Below are positions 7,329 to 14,802 of a stretch of DNA of 15,097 nucleotides, piece by piece. Origin of the DNA: an uncultured Lentisphaeria bacterium (GTDB lineage Bacteria > Verrucomicrobiota > Lentisphaeria > Victivallales > UBA1829); assembly GCA_905197955.1 (NCBI GenBank), contig CAJKAR010000066.1:1-15097 (forward strand), written 5' to 3'. The first letter of the stretch is position 1. Each line of letters begins with the position of its first letter. A program made the translations under genes and the position numbers. The notes under the pieces are model-generated. The model worked only from the letters and a program-made list of their open reading frames with translations. It did not search any database and was not told where the DNA came from.

Positions 7329-10300
7329 TTATTCCCGGATCAGCAGAGAGGAGAGTGTGCCGCCGGGGAGAAAATCGGTGGCAACGCGAAAGCTGAGTTT
7401 TCCGTTGCGATATTCAGATGGAATTTTTCGATCAGATGGAGTTCCATCCAGTTCCAGGGGAATGATTTGTGCTTTTGAAGATAGCGCCAGAGTTATTTCT
7501 GCGCTTCCGCGTTCCAGCATCTGGGGGAGGGAGCCCCAGCTCAGAAGAACGCGACGGCTTTTGTCTTCAAAGCGGAGGCCATTGTTGGAAAGATCCGTCA
7601 GCTGAATCAGCAGGATTTTCCGGCTGTCTGCCAGATTTTTACCGTCCAGAGACATCAGGGCGATTGTCTGAAAACTGCTCAGTTTCGCAGATTCGATGAT
7701 TTTTCCGCGCATGATTTTTGATCCGGTCAGCACTTCGCTTCGAGGTGTGACGATCCGCATGGATTTTTCATTCTTGTTTAACGTGATCTCTTTTGTCGCA
7801 GAGGTGATTTCTCCAGTCTTCCGCAATGTCGCCAATGCATCTTTTGCTTCCCTGGGAAGAGTCGTTTCCCATCCTTTCCGAAGCGGATCCACTTTTTTCA
7901 CACCGGGGATGTCCATGTTTTCCGTCAGAGAACCAATCCTTCCGAAGAGGCCGAGTCTCTGGAAATCCATTGGATAATGTCCGGCACGGCTGTTTCCCTT
8001 CAGGGATCGGATCTGCTCCGGTTTGAATTCGAATGCATACGCGGGATCCGCGGCTTTCACATCGCCTCGGACAAAGAGCATGTAGAGAATCCGCTCCGCC
8101 ATCTGCGCCTGAATGTTGTTGACGATGTCAAAATGGCTCAGCGCTCGATTGGTATTTCTCATCCCGAAAATTCCGTGGGACCAGGCAAACCGATAGAGTC
8201 CATCCCAGTCCTGCAGCCCTGCATACCCTCCGAACAGAGCCGGACATTCTGCGCGCCAGATGTTCGGTACACAGAAATTGAATTCAGTTACCGTGAACGG
8301 TTTGCCAAATACGCGGGTCGGCATCAGTTCCCTGGGCAGAGCGGCCTCGGCACTGATTAACGAACGGTTGTGAAATACAAACGGGATTCCCCACCGTTTC
8401 TGCGGGAATCTCGGATGATCCCAGTACTGGTGATTATCCACATGTTCCAGACCGGAACGAAGTCCTGCCAGGGTAAACTGGGTGTAATTATTCAGATCGG
8501 TGATCAGGGCTTTCAATCCGATTTCCTCCTTCAGAAAACGCATCTGTTCCCGGATGCACTGCTGTTGAAGGGAATTCAGGAATTCGATGAAGAGTCCGTT
8601 GCGGGTAATTTTTTCTCCGTCCGGGGTGAGATGTATTTCCTTCAGATAGTCTTCAAACTTCCGCAGATAGATTTGACGGGCTCCAAAAGAGGTCCGTTCA
8701 TTGTCCCAGACGCCGATCAAACCGTTTTCATTCACCAGATTCAGAGAATAGAGAACCGGATCTTCCGCGAGGGTTAGACCCGTGTAAGGATTTTTCGTGG
8801 TCAGGACCTTTCGGGCGAACTCTTTCCAGTTCCGCATTGCGGATGGACTGATGGGAACCAGATTTTTCATGCTGTATTCTCCAGTCCGGTCGAATTCCGG
8901 GATCCGGTCCCCGTCCTTCAGTTTCCTGCTGGCATAGAGGTCGATGCAGATATAGAATCCGCGCTCCTTCAACAGTGCAATGAAGAAATGAAGCAGATCC
9001 AGTTTTTTCGGGTCAATGGAGAGACTGTCCGGGGCTTTGCTGTTCAGAAGCCCACCTTCAAAATGGTGAAGGCGGACTGTATTATAGCCGAGTCGTTCCG
9101 CATTCCGGATAAATTGTTCCACATCTTTGCGATTCGGGTAATTGGCTGTCCCGACGAGATTCGGTCCTAGCAGACGGATCCGTTTGTGCGGAGCCTTTTC
9201 AAATACAAAATGTCCGTTTTCATCCACCACGATGTGTCCGTATTTCCCAGCGGGGGCCTCTCGGAAAATGGAGAAATCCAGTGGAGAATCTTTCGCAGTT
9301 GTCCCTCCGAATTGAATCGGCAGCCACTCCGGTCCCTGGCGGACTACGAATTCTTCCTGCAGCGGGAAGCGTGCCCGTCCATCTGCGAATGCCGCTCCGG
9401 CAATCATCCAAACCACATCTCCGGAGCCCGTAAGGAACTCAAGATGCACACATTTGCCCTTCAGAGGAAATGCCGAAAGATAGAGCCCGATATCTGCGGA
9501 AGGCACTTTCCCTTTCCAGACAACCTGAGCATTCCGGCTGCCGGAAGGTGAGTACCAGTTTCCGCAGTCGCGACCTGCCGCGACCGTTACCTTGTCCGTC
9601 TGTCCGTCTGCATAGCGGATCCGAATATAACCGACCGGTTTTCCTCCGGCAGGCGTCCATGCGGAAGCATGAAGCAGATAAAGATACTTCATGCCCTCCG
9701 GGTATTGACCGATTTTGATTCCGGCCGATTCCGGTCCCAGTCCACGACCGAGAACCAGACACGATTTCCCGTTGTTCTGATCCGGATTTACCGTGTCGAT
9801 CCGGATGTTTTGGAAAAGATGTTTTCCGGGTTTCAGCGAGCGGAGATCCATTTCCGCGCCTTGTCCGGTCCATCCTGGAACCTGCCCGTCGTCGCGGAAG
9901 CTCCGATTGAAAATTCCGGAAAGATCCACCGGAACCGATTTTACATCATATCGAGCAAAATCATATTGGAAATCCAGCGCAAGATGCCATGTCTTCACCG
10001 ATTCCGGATGTCTCTTTTCCGGAAGAAACCTGAGCTGATAGTATTCTGTTTCGCCCCGGACAAACTTGCCGGCGCAGAACAGATAGAAATTTCCGGAAAC
10101 CGTGAAATTTCCATGAGGATCCAGGACTTCCACCTTCTGCGTCTTTTCGCCGAATACATTCTTTTTCTGGAAAAACTGCGGCATGGAAATCTTTTTCCCA
10201 TCCACTTTCACTTCAATTTTCCTGTTCAGGGGCAGTTCAACGCCCAGGAAGAGCATTTTGCATGGAACCGCTTCCTTCCGGGCTTCCAGACGGACTTCCC

Positions 10301-10595
10301 AGAGAAAGTTGTTTTCCGTTTTTGCTCGAATGGTTTCTTCGATTCGGAAACGGTTAAATCCGCCCTTCAGGGAGAACTGATTTCCGGAGCTTTTCGGATA
10401 TCCGGGATCCGGTTGAACTTTAGACTGGGTGAACGGTTTCCATGCAGGATCATAGCGGATCAGCGTAAAACGGTAGCGTCCATCAAGGGAAAATCCGCCG
10501 TTCGGGAAAATTGTAATGTTTTTCCCGAAATCCGCAACCAGTCCGAATGGCAGCAGACACAGGGAAAAAAGAAGTATCTTCAAAAAAGTCATCAT
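7329..10595 (-). CDS. Very large secreted glycoside hydrolase (clan GH-A type, GH5-like)
   Basis: Product of 1088 residues with a signal peptide at 1-21 (MMTFLKILLFSLCLLPFGLV). Residues about 22-460 are beta-rich and unrecognised, probably accessory domains. A TIM-barrel region starts near 470 (RIRLLGPNL) with NAERLGYNTVRLHHFE (498-513), typical of GH5/GH42-type enzymes. Likely acid/base is Glu623 in LNLVNENG, with Asn where most relatives have Pro; likely nucleophile is Glu771 in FTVTEFNF. About 850-1088 looks like a C-terminal beta domain. The family is uncertain and the substrate unknown. It is the last gene of the second operon, 25 bases after the pseudopilin stop. AGGAAG lies about 10 bases before the first of two adjacent ATG codons, so either 10595 or 10592 may be used. 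Confidence 0.8.
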   Translation of the reverse strand: MMTFLKILLFSLCLLPFGLVADFGKNITIFPNGGFSLDGRYRFTLIRYDPAWKPFTQSKVQPDPGYPKSSGNQFSLKGGFNRFRIEETIRAKTENNFLWEVRLEARKEAVPCKMLFLGVELPLNRKIEVKVDGKKISMPQFFQKKNVFGEKTQKVEVLDPHGNFTVSGNFYLFCAGKFVRGETEYYQLRFLPEKRHPESVKTWHLALDFQYDFARYDVKSVPVDLSGIFNRSFRDDGQVPGWTGQGAEMDLRSLKPGKHLFQNIRIDTVNPDQNNGKSCLVLGRGLGPESAGIKIGQYPEGMKYLYLLHASAWTPAGGKPVGYIRIRYADGQTDKVTVAAGRDCGNWYSPSGSRNAQVVWKGKVPSADIGLYLSAFPLKGKCVHLEFLTGSGDVVWMIAGAAFADGRARFPLQEEFVVRQGPEWLPIQFGGTTAKDSPLDFSIFREAPAGKYGHIVVDENGHFVFEKAPHKRIRLLGPNLVGTANYPNRKDVEQFIRNAERLGYNTVRLHHFEGGLLNSKAPDSLSIDPKKLDLLHFFIALLKERGFYICIDLYASRKLKDGDRIPEFDRTGEYSMKNLVPISPSAMRNWKEFARKVLTTKNPYTGLTLAEDPVLYSLNLVNENGLIGVWDNERTSFGARQIYLRKFEDYLKEIHLTPDGEKITRNGLFIEFLNSLQQQCIREQMRFLKEEIGLKALITDLNNYTQFTLAGLRSGLEHVDNHQYWDHPRFPQKRWGIPFVFHNRSLISAEAALPRELMPTRVFGKPFTVTEFNFCVPNIWRAECPALFGGYAGLQDWDGLYRFAWSHGIFGMRNTNRALSHFDIVNNIQAQMAERILYMLFVRGDVKAADPAYAFEFKPEQIRSLKGNSRAGHYPMDFQRLGLFGRIGSLTENMDIPGVKKVDPLRKGWETTLPREAKDALATLRKTGEITSATKEITLNKNEKSMRIVTPRSEVLTGSKIMRGKIIESAKLSSFQTIALMSLDGKNLADSRKILLIQLTDLSNNGLRFEDKSRRVLLSWGSLPQMLERGSAEITLALSSKAQIIPLELDGTPSDRKIPSEYRNGKLSFRVATDFLPGGTLSSLLIRE

Positions 10596-10620
10596 ATTGT
10601 TTTTTCTTCCTGTTTTGAGT

Positions 10621-11352
10621 TTACAGTTCTTTCAAGTCCCATTTTTCCTTGAAAATGCGACTGGTGTTTTTATTTGATCCGTCCCAGAGGTCCCCGAAGG
10701 AGAGGGTTGCAGCATGTCCGTCGTAGAACGCTGCATTCAGGCGTGCGGAATGGCGATAGGCTGGCATATTGTTATAGCCGGAAGAGTCATATGCCTCTCC
10801 ATAGATATCGTAGTACATCACTTTATTGGCACGATCATAGGAGACCATCCAGTCGGTTCCATCCGTGAAGAGTAATTTGGATGCCGAGCGCTTCACCTGT
10901 GTGATCCGGATTCCCCGGAAGACTCCGGCACTGTGTTCTGTATAACTGGGCAAGCCCTCGCGATTGATTCCGTAGGAATACATTAAAGAAGAACAGCCCG
11001 GAAAGTTTTTGGATGTCGTGGACCGGGCGAGTGTTGCATTCGGGCAGATCAGAGAGTTCGGCCAGTAAACAGTTTTATCCTCACTTAATTTTGCGTATGG
11101 ACGGAGCTGATACAGCCAGCGAAGGTCCTTGAATTCTCCCACTGTGTTGATCGCTGGATACCACCCGTCGTAGTCATCTTGATAGAAGACGGAATACTTC
11201 CCGAACGAATTCAATGTGTTGACACATGTGATTCCTCGTGCCTTTTCTCTTGCGGCATTCAGTGCGGGGAGAAGGATGGCAGCGAGAATTGCGATGATTG
11301 CAATCGTTACAAGCAGTTCAATTAAAGTAAAAACTTTTCCTGTTTTTTTCAT
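10621..11352 (-). CDS. Pseudopilin-like protein with H-X9-DG motif
   Basis: Product of 243 residues. The open frame runs up to 11940, but that part overlaps the upstream gene in another frame and has no prepilin character. The start at 11352 is chosen because AGGAA lies 7 bases ahead and the leader MKKTGKV is followed directly by FTLIELLVTIAIIAILAAIL. Glu12 is the mature position 5. The hydrophobic helix ends near residue 29 and is followed by PALNAAREKARG. Cys43, Cys103 and Cys120 lie in the globular part. His201 and Asp211-Gly212 give an exact H-X9-DG motif. Val7 stands before the cleavage point in place of Gly. It shares the layout of the other pseudopilin here but little sequence beyond the N-terminus and the motif. 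It lies 25 bases from each neighbour, so it is surely operonic. Confidence 0.9.
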   Translation of the reverse strand: MKKTGKVFTLIELLVTIAIIAILAAILLPALNAAREKARGITCVNTLNSFGKYSVFYQDDYDGWYPAINTVGEFKDLRWLYQLRPYAKLSEDKTVYWPNSLICPNATLARSTTSKNFPGCSSLMYSYGINREGLPSYTEHSAGVFRGIRITQVKRSASKLLFTDGTDWMVSYDRANKVMYYDIYGEAYDSSGYNNMPAYRHSARLNAAFYDGHAATLSFGDLWDGSNKNTSRIFKEKWDLKEL

Positions 11353-11377
11353 TTTGTTTTCCTGTTGTTGATTGTTT

Positions 11378-12559
11378 TCACAATTCCAGAAGATAAACAC
11401 CACGTTTGCCGTCATGGGTTGAGTCCACCGTGACGAACCGGCCGTCCGGACTCCAGCGCGGATGGAGATCGCAGCGGGTTTCCACCGTTGGAACCGGTTC
11501 ATGATGAAAGGTGCCCAGAAGTTCCCATTCCCCGTTTTCCGCATTGATCCGGATGAGTTTCTGCATGGAATCGGCGTCGGGATAGCTGTCCGCCAGAATC
11601 CATTTGCCATCCGGGGAGAAGACCATGTGAGCCATTCCGCCGTGGCTGTCGGAGAGTTTCCGGGCAAGAAACGGACGGCGGCTTTCGTCGAACACCACTG
11701 CGCCGTGTCCGGATCCGGTCCAGTTCGCATCGACCAGAATTTCATGCGGTGTTCTTCCCCAGATCTGATGAGAAATGAACTTTTGCCACTGGCATTCAGA
11801 GAGTACACATTCTGCATCGCCGCCTTCCAGAGAACTGGTGTACAGGAACGTTTCCCAGCGGATATTCTTCCGCTTGCATGATTCCGCACACTGACGGAAC
11901 AGCCAGAGAACTCGCGTCGAATCACAGTTGATGATGGCATGATTCAGCCAGATGTGCTGACCGGCGAGACCGTAGGCGTATGGATGACGTTCCATCATTG
12001 TCCGGTAACTCACAATCAACTTTGTCTCTCCGGTTTCAAGATTGATCCGGAAAAGCCCCTCCGCATCTGGATCCGCAGGATGCTGCTCTTCACTCAGTAC
12101 GGCATCCGCGTAACTGTAGCCGCGACGGGGGATGCGGGAAAAGTTCAGCGATACCGCCCATTTCCCATCCGGCGACATCGCATAAACCGGCAGCGGATAA
12201 TTCCCGATGATTCCTTTTCCTATCTGGAAAATTCGTGCGATCATCTGCTTTTTCTTTTCATCATAATCGTTGTAGATGAAGCAGTCCGGACGATGTTTCA
12301 GAAACAGTTCCATGCTTCCTTGCTGATGACACCATGCGCGTGTTTCTGTCAACGGTTCATACTTTCCCTCAAGATCCAGGATTCCGATCTCCGCTTTTTC
12401 TCCGCGTTCCGGCAGGCGGTCGATCTGCGGAATCTTCAGCACAAGATGACGCCTGATCTCCTGATCCCAGGGATTCCGGTCGTAATAGCCGAAAAAATAA
12501 TGCCCGTCATCCGGAGACAGTTTCCTCCATGCATGTTTTCGGTCAATCTTCGCTATCAT
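11378..12559 (-). CDS. Cytoplasmic beta-propeller protein, possibly oligogalacturonate lyase-like (PL22)
   Basis: Product of 393 residues. Three blade motifs of the TolB/PD40 type are clear: MSPDGKWAVSLNF (about 128-140), FSPDGKWILADSY (about 314-326) and WSPDGRFVTVDST (about 369-381), and the whole reads as a propeller. Length and cytoplasmic nature fit oligogalacturonate lyases (about 388 residues), which use His-bound manganese. Candidate metal residues are the His in DSHGGMAH (about 306 and 311) and CDLHPRW (about 366), but I cannot match the full site, so function is tentative. Start choice: AAAGGAG directly abuts an ATG at 12568, too close for use, while the ATG at 12559 is 9 bases from it; the longer form would be 396 residues. 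First gene of the second operon, just after the lacI-type gene and its palindromic site. Confidence 0.75.
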   Translation of the reverse strand: MIAKIDRKHAWRKLSPDDGHYFFGYYDRNPWDQEIRRHLVLKIPQIDRLPERGEKAEIGILDLEGKYEPLTETRAWCHQQGSMELFLKHRPDCFIYNDYDEKKKQMIARIFQIGKGIIGNYPLPVYAMSPDGKWAVSLNFSRIPRRGYSYADAVLSEEQHPADPDAEGLFRINLETGETKLIVSYRTMMERHPYAYGLAGQHIWLNHAIINCDSTRVLWLFRQCAESCKRKNIRWETFLYTSSLEGGDAECVLSECQWQKFISHQIWGRTPHEILVDANWTGSGHGAVVFDESRRPFLARKLSDSHGGMAHMVFSPDGKWILADSYPDADSMQKLIRINAENGEWELLGTFHHEPVPTVETRCDLHPRWSPDGRFVTVDSTHDGKRGVYLLEL

Positions 12560-12577
12560 TTTCGTCATCTCCTTTGT

Positions 12578-12593
12578 TTATTCGTATAAGCAA
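12578..12593 (-). promoter_or_regulatory. Probable LacI-family operator ahead of the propeller/pseudopilin/hydrolase operon
   Basis: On the minus strand this reads TTGCTTATACGAATAA. It differs at one base of 16 from the site at the lacI-type gene's own promoter. The core TTATACGAATAA is palindromic but for one pair, with a central CG as is usual for LacI-family operators. It lies in the short gap between the regulator's stop and the first operon gene, next to its ribosome binding site. I see no good separate -35/-10 pair here, so the operon may partly be read from the regulator's promoter or from a weak promoter in the end of that gene. Confidence 0.65.
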
Positions 12594-12605
12594 GTCTGAA
12601 AAAAA

Positions 12606-13577
12606 TTATGTTGATTCCCGGATTACCAGCCGACAGGGAATGGAATGAAATGCATGATGATCCGGATTTTTCAAAGATTCAAACAGTTCGGCAATCAACG
12701 CATTGGTAATCTGTTTTCGCGGCTGGTCGACCGTGGTCAGCGAAGGGGTCAGATATGCCCCTGTGGAGATATTGTCGAATCCAGCCAGAGCGATGTCATC
12801 GGGAATGGAATGTCCGGCGAAAGCAATGGCTCGTTTGGCTCCGAGAGCAAGTTCATCATTGTGAGCGAATATGGCATCTGTTTCAGGATGTAGCCTTAAA
12901 AACGCTTCTGTTGCACGGAAGCCAGCGTGCATGGAGTCGTCCGTGGATGTTGCAAATGGGATTGGCAAAAGGGACAGTCCGGCCTTCCGGAGCGCATCGG
13001 AATAAGCCCGGAAGCGAGGTTCCGTCTCCAGAGGTGCGCCGAGGAATGCAATCTGTCTGCGCCCGCGTGCAAGCAGAAACTGCATCAGCTGGAGAGCCGC
13101 TTCATAACGATCCGGAAGAATCTGACTGACTCCGAGATCCAGTTTGGTATCTCCACCGTAAAGAACCAGTGCAATTCCATCTTCCGTGAGAGGAAGCAGC
13201 TCATGTCCTCCGTTTGCCAGTCCGATTACGCCTGCGACACGCATCTGGCGCAGAATCGTGACTGTTTTCTGCAGTTCCTCCGGTGTTTCTGCCGGAGCAA
13301 AATAAAGCATATATCCGCGAGGCCGTAATTGATTCTGGATTTCCTGAAACAATTCTGCGTAAAAGGGATTGGTCAATCTTGGAAAAACAGCGCCGATGAG
13401 ACTGGTTCGGCCTCCGCGTAACATTTGTCCAGCCAGATTCGGTTGATATCCGGCATTTTCCGCGAGTTTACGCACCGAATCGCGCAATCCGGGAGAGATC
13501 CGTTCGGATCCTTTCAGAGCCATGGAAACTGCAGCCTGTGTTATATTCAATGCCTTTGCAATTTCTTTCTGAGTCAT
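12606..13577 (-). CDS. LacI-family transcriptional regulator
   Basis: Product of 323 residues, the usual family length. Residues 2-25 are the helix-turn-helix (TQKEIAKALNITQAAVSMAL). Residues 47-55 form the hinge with the leucine lever (NLAGQMLRG). From about 60 a periplasmic-binding-protein-like sugar domain follows (IGAVFPRLTNPFYAEL, FAHNDELALGAKRA, IPDDIALAGFDN, LTTVDQPRKQI). The recognition helix has Gln, Ala and Met where LacI has Tyr17, Gln18 and Arg22. Start: AGAGGG lies 8 bases before the ATG at 13577; the frame continues to 13643, but that part holds the promoter and operator. It probably represses itself and the downstream operon until a sugar product binds. Confidence 0.93.
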   Translation of the reverse strand: MTQKEIAKALNITQAAVSMALKGSERISPGLRDSVRKLAENAGYQPNLAGQMLRGGRTSLIGAVFPRLTNPFYAELFQEIQNQLRPRGYMLYFAPAETPEELQKTVTILRQMRVAGVIGLANGGHELLPLTEDGIALVLYGGDTKLDLGVSQILPDRYEAALQLMQFLLARGRRQIAFLGAPLETEPRFRAYSDALRKAGLSLLPIPFATSTDDSMHAGFRATEAFLRLHPETDAIFAHNDELALGAKRAIAFAGHSIPDDIALAGFDNISTGAYLTPSLTTVDQPRKQITNALIAELFESLKNPDHHAFHSIPCRLVIREST

Positions 13578-13599
13578 CCCTGGAACCCTCTGTTTATGA

Positions 13600-13615
13600 T
13601 TGCTTATACGTATAA
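13600..13615 (-). promoter_or_regulatory. Probable LacI-family operator at the regulator's own promoter
   Basis: The plus strand reads TTGCTTATACGTATAA. The core TTATACGTATAA (13604-13615) is a perfect 12-base palindrome with central CG. It overlaps the end of the -10 box and the expected transcription start of the regulator gene, so binding would block its own expression. It matches the site at 12578-12593 in 15 of 16 bases, though in opposite orientation relative to the flanking GC. Confidence 0.7.
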
Positions 13616-13643
13616 TTTTATCACAAACAGCAGATTTTGTCAA
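13615..13643 (-). promoter_or_regulatory. Sigma-70 promoter of the LacI-family gene
   Basis: On the minus strand a perfect -35 TTGACA (13638-13643) is followed after exactly 17 bases by TAAAAT (13615-13620), five of six matches to the -10 consensus. The start codon lies about 40 bases further. The palindromic operator begins at the last base of the -10 box. Confidence 0.75.
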
Positions 13644-13692
13644 GAGGGGGAAGATGTTTTTTCCGATTTTTTATGATCGAAAATTCCCTTCT

Positions 13693-14231
13693 TCTGACAA
13701 AACAAGAAAAAGATGCTATATTTAAGAGAGCGTCGAAAAGAGAATGGAAGCTCAGAGGAATCTCGAGGCAAAAATCATCAAACCGAAACTGGGACTTTTG
13801 GAGTTGAGTCACCAACTTGGCCGCGTGACACAAGCGTGTAAAGTCTTTGGCTATTCCAGAGACAGTTTTTACCGTTTCAAAAGCTTTATGAGGATGGAGG
13901 CAAACTTGCACTTCGCGATATCGTCCACACAAAAACGAAAGCAAAATCGCCTCAAACGAATGGAATCTGCGAGAGATTTCATAAAACAATTCTCTCGGAA
14001 TTCTATCAAATTGCTTTTCGGAAAAAGATCTGCGAATCTATTGAGGCGTTGCAGAATGATCTGGATGAATGGTTGCGGGAATATAATGAATCCCGTCCGC
14101 ACAGCGGGAAGTATTGCTATGGGAAAACTCCGATGCAGACATTCCTGGATTCACAGCCTCTTGCAAAAGAGAAACGGTTGCAGTATAGTAGCAACATTCC
14201 AAGTTAAAAGGAAATATGATGGATTGTCAGA
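13693..14231 (+). mobile_element. Decayed IS481-type insertion element, ends uncertain
   Basis: The transposase relic is bracketed by TCTGACAA (13693-13700) and its inverse TTGTCAGA (14224-14231). IS elements of this group often have ends of the form TG...CA, so these may mark the element, but an 8-base match is short and the similarity does not extend inward. The element body is certain from the transposase; the borders are not. Confidence 0.4.
13744..14207 (+). pseudogene. IS481-type transposase relic with frameshift and large internal deletion
   Basis: The first 46 codons match the N-terminus of this transposase type (KIIKPKLGLLELSHQLG, then QACKVFGYSRDSFYRFK). At about 13881 the frame shifts, consistent with loss of one base in the A run. 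In the new frame the sequence reads KLYEDGGKLALRDI and then jumps near 13920 to VHTKTKAKSPQTNGICERFH, which in full-length proteins lies some 200 residues further on. The rest is the normal C-terminus (EFYQIAFRKK, DEWLREYNESRPHSG, YCYGKTPMQTFLDSQPLAKE) to a stop at 14205-14207. The deletion removes the two catalytic Asp regions and leaves the last catalytic Glu, so the enzyme is dead. The 173-codon open frame to 14265 seen without the shift is an artefact of this decay. Confidence 0.88.
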
Positions 14232-14265
14232 TGATGTCGCAACTTCTACATTCGCAGGGGGTTGA

Positions 14266-14802
14266 ATGAAATCTTTCTTTATTTTCAGTTGGATCTATAT
14301 ACTCATATTCTCTACGGGATGTGTATCGCATCCAGTGGAGAATGTGACTCAAATTCAAGGATATTATACAACGGCAGATGATGAATATATGCTCATTGTT
14401 GCTCCCTACTACTTTATGACCGCAAGTAAATGGAGTTCTGATTACAGCAAGCGACATAATTTGAATCTATATAGTTCTAAAAATGATTATCATGTAATAA
14501 GAAATAGTCACGGCTACTTCATAATTTCAGGACAAGCAGGGACTTGTTATTCTTCTACATATAAAATATTGAGCCAGAATGAACTTAAAAACGGAGTTAA
14601 ATATTTATTCGGTCTGATAGATGAAACAACTATTTATAAAAAAATATCTGAAAATAAAGCGAAGACAATTTTGCAATCTTGGGGATACGATTTTTTGAAA
14701 ATCGAAAAAGCAGAATATTCGAACAAATTTTCCTATAAAAGAAAAAATAAAGGAGAAGTTTTATATGATACATTTGCCTTGCGAACTACTTTCAGTCCAT
14801 AA
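14266..14802 (+). CDS. Small AT-rich putative lipoprotein of unknown function
   Basis: Product of 178 residues. Residues 1-18 are a hydrophobic signal (MKSFFIFSWIYILIFSTG) followed by Cys19, a plausible lipidation site although Ser at -3 is less usual than Leu. The mature part is rich in Tyr, Ser, Lys and Asn; I recognise no family. A GGGGG run 4 bases before the ATG serves as a ribosome binding site. Codon use is clearly more AT-rich than the enzyme genes of this window (many AAA, TAT, ATA), and it sits directly after a transposase relic, which suggests recent acquisition. The gene stands alone, on the opposite strand from the carbohydrate operon. The lipoprotein call rests on the N-terminus only. 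Confidence 0.6.
   Translation: MKSFFIFSWIYILIFSTGCVSHPVENVTQIQGYYTTADDEYMLIVAPYYFMTASKWSSDYSKRHNLNLYSSKNDYHVIRNSHGYFIISGQAGTCYSSTYKILSQNELKNGVKYLFGLIDETTIYKKISENKAKTILQSWGYDFLKIEKAEYSNKFSYKRKNKGEVLYDTFALRTTFSP

Noticed and set aside
9669..10652. 327-codon open frame on the plus strand
   Set aside because: It lies antisense inside the secreted hydrolase gene, has no domain or signal, and reflects the composition of the opposite strand.
11353..11940. N-terminal extension of the second pseudopilin by 196 residues
   Set aside because: The extension overlaps the propeller gene in another frame; the prepilin N-terminus and a good ribosome binding site fix the start at 11352.
11939..12589. 216-codon open frame on the plus strand
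   Set aside because: It is antisense to the propeller gene, runs through the operator region, and has no recognisable motif.
13578..13643. 22-residue extension of the LacI-type regulator
   Set aside because: This part contains the promoter and operator, and AGAGGG 8 bases before 13577 marks the real start.
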